From an uncultured Coriobacteriaceae bacterium (GTDB taxonomy: Bacteria > Actinomycetota > Coriobacteriia > Coriobacteriales > Atopobiaceae), in NCBI GenBank assembly GCA_902801175.1, contig CADCHF010000044.1:1-37695 (forward strand): a stretch of 37,695 nt of DNA, given 5' to 3'. Shown piece by piece: positions 7,802-17,100 of this stretch. Numbering within the stretch: the stretch's first letter is position 1; every line of letters begins with the position of its first letter. A program made the translations under genes and the position numbers. The notes below the pieces were generated by a model. The model was not told the DNA's origin. It saw only the letters and a program-made list of their open reading frames with translations, and made no database searches.

Positions 7802-7984
7802 CTACAGAAGTCCCGCCTGTTTCCTAATGACACGCGCAGTTATCTCGTCTATCTCTCCGTGTCGAGGAACTGCTATCGAGCGCAACCCCGGCTTGACGAA
7901 CTTGTCATGCGGGCCACTCTTCCGCTTGACCTTGGTCCAGCCGGCCTCAATCAGCTCCTTCTCGAGGTCGCGTTTCTTAGGCAT
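7802..7984 (-). CDS. hicA: HicA-type mRNA interferase toxin
   Basis: A 60-aa protein of the usual HicA size, with the double-stranded-RNA-binding-like fold features LEKELIEAGWTKVKRKSGPH and then DKFVKPGLRSIAVPRHGEID. The conserved glycine and histidine (SGPHDKF) include the catalytic His. HicA toxins cut mRNA and arrest translation until HicB binds them. The start has a near-perfect AGGAGGTGA ribosome-binding site 5 bp before the ATG. The gene is first in a hicA-hicB module on the minus strand, with a promoter-like sequence at 8044-8017. Confidence 0.85.
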   Translation of the reverse strand: MPKKRDLEKELIEAGWTKVKRKSGPHDKFVKPGLRSIAVPRHGEIDEITARVIRKQAGLL

Positions 7985-8016
7985 GAATCACCTCCTGATG
8001 TGCCTACTGGCAATAA

Positions 8017-8044
8017 ATCTTAGCACAGATAAGAATTATATCAA
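8017..8044 (-). promoter_or_regulatory. Predicted hicAB promoter
   Basis: On the minus strand TTGATA (8044-8039), a 16-bp spacer and TAAGAT (8022-8017) resemble a sigma-70-type promoter, about 35-60 bp ahead of hicA in a markedly AT-rich stretch. Autoregulation by HicB is expected from the family, but no operator palindrome was assigned. Confidence 0.5.
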
Positions 8045-8906
8045 GAAAAATATTAGTGCTATTAAGAAATTTTGACGACGATTTAGGTTGATTACTCGCA
8101 TGCATTGTGACCGGTGCACCCAACAATGAGTGCACCGGTCGTCTCATATGAGCGCGCGTCGGTCACGCGAATGCGACCGCCTGATAGGCCTTATTCCTGC
8201 CTCCCCATCGTACGCTGCCTCATGTTCGCGTCGCCTATCAGTATCCTGGCGGCATGCGCACGATGCGGCCCATCACGCTCTCGACGTGCGCGCCTCTTTC
8301 CATCAGCTTGCTTGACCCGGAGCAAGGTAAGAGCGCTACGGACGCGACTAGTTCATATCTGACCTAGAGGTGTCATCCGAGGCCTTTGTTGACATTCGTT
8401 ATTGGCATGAGGCACCTGACTACGGGAAAGCCGGTAAGTAGGCACGCGTCATGTTCCTCCGCTCTTCTAGCAGAGCTCTAGTAATTTGGATGGATCAGCT
8501 TGTTCCGTGATTGGTGGCCACCGAGGCAAAGTACGCGGCGGTGGGGCAGTAGGGGGAGAAAGACTTATCAGGAGACTCTAGGTGTAAGGGAGCCGCTCTG
8601 GTGTTGCTTAGATAAGCGATACAGGGCGGCTCTGTTGCGTTTGAAGTGAGTAGTAGCCTCTCGCGGTACCACCTGTCATCCACGCGGTAAGACCGGCAGG
8701 ATGAGTGATGGTACGCGTGTGTCAAAGTATATGTCCCCTTGACACACCCGTCCCCTCGACACGCCCAAGCGCTGGCTGCTACTTTGGTGTTACGGTACGG
8801 TGCCGCACGGCAGTTTTTGCGTCAAAGAGGAATATGTTTACTGGTGAACGAGGGTAGCTCAGCTCGGTCCAATTTGGCGGGGCGCAACCAATTGCGAGGT
8901 ATAAAC
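8045..8906. other. Gene-free stretch with long hairpin and decayed coding traces
   Basis: No intact gene is seen. A perfect 11-bp stem (GACCGGTGCAC / GTGCACCGGTC, 10-nt loop) lies at 8109-8140. A 9-bp inverted repeat CTGATAGGC / GCCTATCAG lies at 8181-8189 and 8233-8241. The minus strand between about 8320 and 8190 shows short coding-like pieces (KLMERGAHVESVMGRIVRMP, IGDANMRQRTMGRQE) broken by stops, possibly a dead gene. One copy of the GTGTCA...TGACAC dispersed palindrome lies at 8717-8747. Confidence 0.4.
8717..8747. repeat. Dispersed palindromic repeat, copy A
   Basis: GTGTGTCAA at one end and TTGACACAC at the other form a perfect 9-bp inverted repeat around a ...TATATGTCCCC... centre. 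The same pattern recurs at 10894-10922, 22619-22650, 22692-22724, 32784-32819, 32846-32881 and 32942-32977, always in intergenic DNA. Confidence 0.65.
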
Positions 8907-9434
8907 ATGAGGAAGATCCTGGTTGTTGTTGATATGCAGAACGACTTCATCGATGCTGCGCTCGGGACACCCGAGGCCGTTGCCATCGTTGACGCAGTAA
9001 AGGAGAAGATCAGCTCGTATCCCGTCAAGGATGTCATCGCCACCATGGATACCCACGGCGAGAACTACATGGAGAGCCAGGAGGGTCGCAACCTTCCTGT
9101 CATGCACTGCATCAAGGGTACGGACGGCTGGAAGATTCGCCCCGACATCGCAGAGCTTCTCGACGGTGCAAAGATTTACGAGAAGCCCACCTTTGGCAGT
9201 ACGGCGCTGGCGGCCGACCTCAAGGCTCTCTCCGAGACCGAGGAGATCGAGCTGGAGCTGGTTGGCCTCTGCACGGATATCTGCGTGGTGTCCAACGCGC
9301 TGCTTTTGAAGGCCAACATGCCCGAGGTCAAGATCTCGGTTGATGCCGCGTGCTGCGCAGGCGTCACGCCGGAGAAGCATCTGGCCGCGCTGGAGACCAT
9401 GCGGTCTTGTCAGATTTACGTGACCAACGCGTAG
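8907..9434 (+). CDS. Nicotinamidase-like cysteine hydrolase
   Basis: A 175-aa protein of the isochorismatase/nicotinamidase superfamily. The expected catalytic triad is visible: Asp9 (VVVDMQNDF), Lys93 (YEKPTFGS) and Cys126 (LCTDICV). The metal site is also visible: Asp48 and His50 (MDTHGENY) and His67 (PVMHCIKGT). These residues fit a PncA-type enzyme that deamidates nicotinamide to nicotinate for NAD salvage. Related cysteine hydrolases act on other amides, so the substrate is not certain. The ATG at 8907 follows GCGAGGT at good spacing; the longer frame from 8739 overlaps a repeat and is unlikely. It is a single gene between the repeat-rich spacer and the convergent LCP gene. Confidence 0.85.
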   Translation: MRKILVVVDMQNDFIDAALGTPEAVAIVDAVKEKISSYPVKDVIATMDTHGENYMESQEGRNLPVMHCIKGTDGWKIRPDIAELLDGAKIYEKPTFGSTALAADLKALSETEEIELELVGLCTDICVVSNALLLKANMPEVKISVDAACCAGVTPEKHLAALETMRSCQIYVTNA

Positions 9435-9574
9435 GTGTTGGGCGGGCTCACGTGGGGCGGGCCGAGACAGCGGCTGACTAGGCGGGCCCCATGACACGCC
9501 CGCTTTCGCTTTGGGCGGGGAGCCATGACATGGCCACTTTGGGCGGGCCATATCTTGGCGATGATGCGCTTTGT

Positions 9575-10783
9575 TTAGCCAGCTGGCGTGTTGACGTCCT
9601 CGGTGGTGAGGCCGGAGCTTGCGGCGAGCTCCTGGTAGTTCTCGGGTGTGGCGCTGTTGGTTGCGGCTCCGAGCGTTTCGTTTGTGGCCTGGGCCTCGGG
9701 TATCGCTTGCGACGTGTCGTCGGGGTCAAAGCCGGCGTCCACGCGGCGCATCATGTCCTGCCACTCGTTGAGCATCGTTCCCACGTAGCTCACGCCGTCC
9801 TTGTTGAAGGCAAAGCTGGGGCACACGGTTGAGTAGAGCGTGAGGTGGCTCTTGTTGAACGCGAGCGCAAGGCTAACCAGGTCGGACGCCTTGTAGTCGG
9901 TCGACACCATGGCCGCGAGCTTGTTGACCACGCCAGGAATCTGCGTTGGGTTCATGTTCACGATCTGCTCGGCCACGCTCTTTACTATCTGCCGCTGCGA
10001 CTGCGCGCGCGTGAAGTCGCCACCACTAAAGGCGTAGCGCTGCCGAGCATAGATGAGCGCTCTCTCGCCCGTGAGCAGCTGCCTGCCCTTGGCAAATACC
10101 TGGTCACCCGATTTAAAGGCCTCGGGCACGTCGACCCACACGCCGCCGAGCTCGTCGATGACCTCAACGACCCCGTCGAAGCTTATCTCCACGTAGTGCG
10201 ATATGGGCACGCCGGCAAACTCAGAAACGCACTTAACAGCGCCGGCTGCTCCGCCATATGCGAACGAGGCGTTGATCTTCATTTCGCCGCCGCCCTCCAT
10301 GGCAATGATGGTGTCGCGGGGGATCGATATGAGGTGGACCCTGCCATTTGCCTGATCAACACGGGCGAGCATCATGACGTCGCCGCGGGCGCCTTCCACG
10401 CCGCTGCGTGCGTCGGAACCCACGATGAGCGCGTAGAATGCGTCGGGCTTTTCTTCTTTGCCGGTGACGCCCGGCGCGGCGAGCGATTCGACCAGCGCCT
10501 TGCTTTCCTCAGGGTCCATGCGCATGGAGCGGTCGAGCGAGCCCACCCAGATCAAAACGATGCCCAGGAGCAGGACGATTGAGACGCCGAGGACACCTAG
10601 GCCAATGGCGAGATTTCTCTTGTAGGTGTTGCGCCTCTCGCGGACGTGCTTGGAGCCGTCGAGATGCGAGGGCGTGGCGGAGTGGATGGCGTCGCTGGAG
10701 AGCAGGTCAAGGTCGTCTGCAGGCTCCGCGACCTCGGACGGAGTTGGTTCCGCGCTCGTGTCGTTACTCAGATGTCTCGCCAT
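9575..10783 (-). CDS. LytR-CpsA-Psr (LCP) family cell-wall ligase
   Basis: A 402-aa type II membrane protein. A cytoplasmic, acidic N-terminus (about 80 residues) is followed by one transmembrane helix (LAIGLGVLGVSIVLLLGIVL) and the extracellular LCP domain. LCP signatures include ALIVGSDARSG, GDVMMLARVD, LISIPRDTII, INASFAYGG, LGGVWVDVP and LIYARQRYAFSGGDFTRAQS. The arginines and aspartates in these motifs bind the pyrophosphate of lipid-linked glycopolymers. Such enzymes transfer teichoic-acid-like or other glycopolymers to peptidoglycan or proteins. I chose ATG 10783 (MARHLSND); an upstream in-frame TTG at 10822 lacks a ribosome-binding site. It is divergent from the giant surface protein gene. 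Confidence 0.88.
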   Translation of the reverse strand: MARHLSNDTSAEPTPSEVAEPADDLDLLSSDAIHSATPSHLDGSKHVRERRNTYKRNLAIGLGVLGVSIVLLLGIVLIWVGSLDRSMRMDPEESKALVESLAAPGVTGKEEKPDAFYALIVGSDARSGVEGARGDVMMLARVDQANGRVHLISIPRDTIIAMEGGGEMKINASFAYGGAAGAVKCVSEFAGVPISHYVEISFDGVVEVIDELGGVWVDVPEAFKSGDQVFAKGRQLLTGERALIYARQRYAFSGGDFTRAQSQRQIVKSVAEQIVNMNPTQIPGVVNKLAAMVSTDYKASDLVSLALAFNKSHLTLYSTVCPSFAFNKDGVSYVGTMLNEWQDMMRRVDAGFDPDDTSQAIPEAQATNETLGAATNSATPENYQELAASSGLTTEDVNTPAG

Positions 10784-11191
10784 CGATTGCCCCCAGACGC
10801 TACACGTACGAATCAGATGCAATTAATTATATAGATAAAGTCCGAGGCTCAGATATAACTTAGAAGACGTCAAACAACAGCAACACGCGAGCGGGCGTGC
10901 CAGGGGGACGTATAATTTGACAGCTGACTCAAACCGCCAGGCCGAATGTGCCTTCAAGAGTGACGATTGAATGTCTCCTCGATACACTTCAATTGCGTTC
11001 TGGCCAACGCACTGCAGCGAGCGCAATGAGACACGACTCTTTTGGCTGTTGATAAGAAGAAGTATCGTGAAACGTCAAGTAATTAACAAAAACCGCTAAT
11101 AAAGTAAACTAAAGAATTGACCTCTTTAATCAGAAATGGTTGCGCAATAATTCAATAGTGTGCACATTTACAACCTTTCTGAGGGGTCTCC
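10784..11191. promoter_or_regulatory. Divergent intergenic region between LCP gene and giant surface protein
   Basis: It is AT-rich relative to its flanks. On the minus strand a perfect TATAAT (10831-10826) about 45 bp before the LCP start is a likely -10, with a poor -35. On the plus strand TTGACC at 11117-11122 may be a -35 for the surface protein, but no good -10 is at standard spacing. A dispersed palindromic repeat copy (inverted orientation) sits at 10894-10922. No gene is seen. Confidence 0.4.
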
Positions 11192-14100
11192 ATGAAGCAT
11201 CGTCGTGCCTCCCGTTGCCAGGTCCTCGTTACCTTGGCGCTTGTCGTCCTCGTCGCTGTTGTAACTATTGGAGGGGGGCAGCTGATCGGAACTTTGAAGA
11301 GCGTTGCAAGCAGGAGATCGTGGACTCGCGCCACTTCTTCGCTCGAAATGGCTGTCAACGAAGGGTTCGTGACCGCCTCGTATGCCGACAAGGTTGACGC
11401 CGGCGAGATTACTCAAGCGCAGGCGGAGACTCTCACCGTGCTGGACGAGCGCGAGGGCACCTACGACGAGCGATCCATCGTGTTGCAGGGCGTGGGACGG
11501 GAGCGTGCGGAGGAGCTTGCTAGCCGACTTGGTGCCATGCTACGCATTACGAAAGATGGGAGTTACGCCCGCCTGACACTGCCGGAGGACACATCCATCA
11601 GTGATGTTCTTTCCGATGCCGAGCTAGCTGCCTATGCTCCTGACGTCGAGCCCGACTGGTATGTCGAAGTCACGGCTATCGATGAGGATGACAGCTTGGG
11701 TTTCTCTGGGACAGATCTTTCACGAGACTCTGCTGTAACCTTTGATGATCCCTACTATCAGGCGCAATCGTACCTTGCCTACATCAACGCCGCCAACACG
11801 CTGGCCAGCGATACGGAGTCTTCCTCGCTGGTGGCTGTCATCGATACGGGTATTGATTGGGAAAGCCCCGAGTTTGCGGGCCGAATCTCCGACCGTTCGT
11901 ACAACGCCACGGAAGACAAAGTAGTGGCAGACCACGGCTGGGACGTGGTGACCGACGAGCAAGGCCACGGGACGGCCGTTGCGGGCGTGCTCGCGGCGGC
12001 GTCCAACAATGCGGCCGGCATCGTGGGCGTCGCATCCGAAGCCCAGCTCCTAGTGATTAAAGCTGACTGCGACCGTGCCGGTCGTTTCGCCGCGGTCTCC
12101 GACCTTGTCTTCGGCCTGTACTACGCTGTCGAGCAAGGTGCCAGCGTGGTCAACATGAGCTTCGGCACCTACGCGCCGTACGATCCCTTCGCGAGCGCGG
12201 TCAAGCTGGCAGTCGACTCCGACGTGGCCCTGGTGGCCTCGGCGGGCAACGACGCCACGGCTGAGGCGTGCTGGCCGGCCGCCAACCCCGACGTCGTGGG
12301 CGTCGGCGCGCTCGGAACGGGTTCGTGGGAAATCGCGCCGTACTCCAACTTCGGCGAGGACGACGTGGACATGGTGGCACCTGGCTCGGTGGTCACACTT
12401 CTCGCGGGGCAGTCGGGCGGAGTCGCCATTACGGCCTCCAGTGGCACCTCGTTCTCGGCACCTATAGTCGCCGGTGCTGTGGCGCGCTACAAGGCCTCGG
12501 TGCCACACGCAGAGAATGCGCAAGTGGTGGCTCGCCTCAGGGCGAGCTCCACGGATTTGGGCGAGGCCGGTCGCGACTGGTACTTCGGCTACGGCGCGCT
12601 CGATCTGGACTCTTTCCTTAATGGCCAGGAGGGCGTCATCACCTTCGACATGCTGACCGACGAGGTGGAGGATGCCACGAGTACGTTCATCGTGGGCAAG
12701 GCGCTGCAGAGCGTGCCAGAGCCCGAGCGCGAGAGCGCGATGTTTGACGGCTGGTACCACGACGACCAGCTCGAGGAGGCCTACGACCACGAGACCGAGA
12801 AGCTCTACGGCGAGGCGGGGAATGACGGCGTGCCGCGCTTGACGGTCTACGCCGGATGGACCAACGAGGACGACGGCCAGCCTTTCACCTGGCAGGCGGC
12901 CGACGGAGCGGACCCCACGAATGGCATCGAGGTTACAGGCTACCGTGGAAAGCGTCGCTACATGGTGGTGCCCGATCTTATTGATGGCTATACGGTAGTG
13001 GGTATCGCCGACGGGGCCTTTGAAGGCAATGGGACCATCGTCACGGCCTCCCTGCCAGTGACGCTGACCCGCATCGGGGACCGCGCGTTCGCGGGCTGCG
13101 TCAGGCTGACGTCCGTCGACGTGCCCGACGCCGTCGAGGCGGTCGGCAGGGAGGCGTTCCGCGGGTGCGCGCGCCTGCAGCGCGCGGGCTTCGGCGAGGG
13201 GAGCGCCCTGGCGTCGCTGGGGGAGCTGGCCCTCGCGGACTGCCCGTCCCTGCGCTCCCTGCGCCTGGGGCGGCTCGTGGGCGAGTTCGACGGCTCGGCC
13301 CTGCTGGGCGATACGGCGCTCACTAGCGTCTCCGTTGACGAGGCCAACGCGAGCTTCGCCCTGGCCTCCGACGGCGTCTCTGTCGTGACCAAGGACGGGA
13401 AGACTCTCGTGTACCACCCGGCGGGCTCGGCCGCGGCCTACGCCACGCCTGAGGGCGTCACGGCCGTGGGCCCCTACGCGCTCGCGTACTCGCGCGCGGC
13501 GGAGGTCGTGGTGTCCGACGGAGTCGCCGAGCTCGGCGCCGGCGCCCTCCTGGCGTCCTCCTCCGGCTCGGTCTCCCTTCCCGAGAGCCTCGAGCGGCTG
13601 GGGCAGGAGTGCTTCGCCCGCGCGTCGGGCCTCTCGTCGCTGGACATGTCCGCGACAGGGGTGAGGGAGATCCCCGCCAAGGCCTTCGCCATGTGCGCGG
13701 GGCTCGCCGAGGTCAGGCTGCCCTCCGGGCTGGAGGGCATCGGGGAGTCCGCCTTCGAGTCCTCCGGCCTCGCCTCCGTCGAGCTGCCCGCCGGCGTCGC
13801 CTCCGTCGACGACGCGGCCTTCAGGCTCACCCCGCTGCGCTCGGCGACGCTCTCCGCGGCCCTCACCGACCTCGGCGAGTACATCTTCGCCGACTGCTAT
13901 GCGCTAACCACGGTCGCGTTCCCCGACCGGTGCGCGCTCGAGGAGGTGCCGGCCCACGCGTTCTCCGACACGCCGGCGCTCGGCGCGGTCGAGCTGCCCC
14001 CCTCGCTCGTCGCGGTGCGGGAGCACGCCTTCCACGGCAGCGGCCTCGCGTCCGTGGCCGTCCCCGCGTCGGTCGCCACCATCGAGCAGGGCGCCTTCGC

Positions 14101-17100
14101 CGACTGCCCGCGGCTCGCGCACGTGACGGTGGCCGACGGCAACGCCGCCTACTCCGCCGTCGACGACGTGCTCCTCGACGCCGCGGGGCAGACGCTCGTG
14201 CTCTACCCGGCGGGCCGCGAGGGCGAGGCCTACGAGCTCCCCGGCACCGTCCGCTCCATAGCCGGGTACGCCTTCCAGGGCGCGCGCAACCTCAGGTCGG
14301 TCACCCTGCCCGCGGGCATGTCGGAGCTCTCCTCCTACGCCTTCAGCCGCTGCCGCGGCCTGGAGGAGGCCGTCCTGCCCGAGGGGCTGGATATCATCAA
14401 CGTGAACGCGTTCGAGTACTGTACGTCGCTCTCGTCAGTGCATATCCCCGCGAGCGTGCGCACCGTCGCGCGCTACGCCTTCTACTGCGACTACGCCCTG
14501 GGCGACGTCTCGTTCGACGAGGGGTCGCTGCTCTCGCGCGTCGGGTTCGCCGCCTTCGCGTACTCGGGCCTCACGGACGTGACGCTGCCCGCCTCCGTCG
14601 GCTCCATGGGCCAGTACGCCTTCGCGGGCTGCACGGGGCTTACGTCCTTCGCCCTGGCCGACGGCTCCGCCCTCGCGAGCATGCCCGCCTACACCTTCGA
14701 CGGCTGCGAGGCGCTGACGAGCATCTCCTTCGGCCGTGGCTGCGCGCTGCGCTCTCTCACGGCCCGATCGCTTGAGGGCCTGCCCGCGCTGAATACCGTG
14801 GACCTTTCTGGCTGTACGAGTCTGACGAGCGTTGGCAACTACGCGCTTAACCGCTGCTTCGCGCTCTCGGACGTACGCCTGCCCGCCTCCACGCAGAGCA
14901 TCGGGCGCTACGCGTTCTACGGCTGCACGAGTCTGGCGACGCTCTCTGTCCCAGCGGCTGTGAGCTTTATAGGCCGTTACGCCTTTACCAGCTGCGCACC
15001 GGTGACCCTCTACTTTGAGGCGGCGACGCTTCCCGCCGAGCTGCAGGATGACTGGAACTACGGCATCGGGGGCTACTACCTGGGGACCGCCGGGGGCCGC
15101 GTGGCCGGCGACTGGGTCGTGGCCGACGCCGCCGACGGCACAGTGGCCGCGGTCCGCTACAACGGCAGCGCCTCCGAGGTCGACGCGACGAGCATCGACG
15201 GCAGGGCCGTCTCGTCCATCGGCTACGGGTGCTTCAGGGACAACGCCGCCGTCACGAGGGTCGCTTTGGGCGACGAGCTCGCCACCATCTGCGACTACGC
15301 CTTCGCGGGGACGGCCGCGCTGGAGGCGGTCGACGTCCCGGCCGGCGTCACCTATGTGGGCGACCACGCCTTCGAAGGCAGCGGAGTTGGAGCCATATCC
15401 TTCGCGGAGGGCTCCGCCCTCGAGCGCGTCGGCGACTTCGCCTTCGCGGGCACCGGGAACCTCTCCGCCGTCCAGATCCCCGCGTCCGTCGAGAGGGTCG
15501 GCCGCGCGGCCTTCAAGGGGTCCGCGGTGTCCGACGTGACGTTCGCCGACGGCTCGAGGCTGTCCTACGTGGGCCGCCAGGCGTTCCAGGAGAGCGGGGT
15601 CAGCGCCATCGCGCTCCCGGACACCATCGCCGAGATCGACGACTACGCCTTCTACAACGCCAAGTCGCTCGCGAGCCTCGACCTAGGCGATCCCACCGAC
15701 CTCAAGATTCAGACGCACGCGTTCTACGGGACGGCGCTCACGAGCGTGCGGATTCCCGCTGGCGTGAGCTACATCGGCGAGCTGGCCTTCGATGCCATCA
15801 CCGAGCTCACGGGCATCGAGGTGGACGCGGACAACCCAAACTACGCCGCCGAGGACGGTGTGCTCTACGACGACACGAGGACCGCAATCGTGAGCTACCC
15901 GGCGGGCCGCACCGGGGAGGTGGTCATCCCCGCCAACGTGACGAGCATCCGCTTTGGCGCGTTCGAGCACGCCAACGTGACGAGTGTGCGTTTCGAGGAA
16001 GGGAGCAAGCTCACCACCATTGGATACCGTGCGTTCTACGGATGTGACAGCCTGACGAGCTTCGAGGTGCCCGCCGGCGTGACGAGCATTGACCGCTACG
16101 CCTTCGCCGAGTGCGACAACCTCGTGACGTGCGACGTGAGCCGAGCGAAAAGTCTTGCGGGCATCTACCAGGGGGCTTTCTACAACGACGCCAGGCTGAG
16201 CGGCTTCGCGCTCCCGGACAGCGTCCAGGAGGTCGGCGACAGGGCGTTCTACGGGTGCTCCGCGCTCTCGACCGAGGTGCCCGCGACCGGCGGCCTGCGC
16301 GCCATCGGCGACGGGGCGTTCGCGCGCTCCGGCGTCACCGCGCTCGCCGCGCCGGCGAACCTGCTGACCATCGGCGCGGAGGCCTTCAGGGGGTCGGCCC
16401 TGCGCGACCTGGACCTCGACAACGGCGTGCTGGCCGAGATCGGCGCCGGGGCCTTCGCCGACTGCGCCGACTTCTCCACGGCCGAGCTCGTGATCCCCGA
16501 CTCGGTGGACTACATCGGGTACGGCGCGCTCGCGTCCGGCAGGGACGTGATCGAGGGCCTCACGATGCCCGTGCCGAGTAGGACAGACGGTGACGCTAGC
16601 TGTACAGCGGCTTACCTATATCAGGGAGAGAAAGGTTGCCAGCTTAAGAGGGTGACGATTTCTGCCGCTGAAGAATTGCCGGAAAGAATGTTTATGAACT
16701 GCGAGGCACTGGAAAGTGCCAGACTTCCATTAGGAGTAGCAGAAATACCCGAATTGATGTTCGAAAGCTGTGTCGGCCTAAAGAGCGTTCAACTCCCTGA
16801 ATCAATTCGACGGATCGGGGATGGGGCATTTAGGTTTACAAGTCTTGAAGATGGAATTGAGCTGCATGAAGGTTTGATATCAATCGGTAACTCCGCATTC
16901 AGCTCAACAAAACTGCCGAGCATCTCCTTACCCGAAAGCCTGACGAGTATCGGAAGCGACGCATTTTACGCTTCGGAGATTGGGCCAACGATACGTCTTG
17001 GCAAACGAGTTGAAAACATTGGAAGCCGCGCGTTTGGTTATTGTAAAGAGCTATGCGGGTTCCAAGTAGCAGACGAGAACACCGTCTATTCATCCGATGA

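Noticed and set aside
8848..8894. tRNA-like string (GGGTAGCTCAGCTCGGT ... CAACCA)
   Set aside because: Only the D-arm resembles a tRNA; no matching acceptor, anticodon or T-stem.
12050..13417. 455-codon minus-strand frame opposite the subtilisin domain
   Set aside because: Antisense shadow; no domain or start signal.
13609..14775. 388-codon frame inside the LRR array
   Set aside because: Arg/Ala/Gly-rich out-of-frame shadow of very GC-rich coding DNA.
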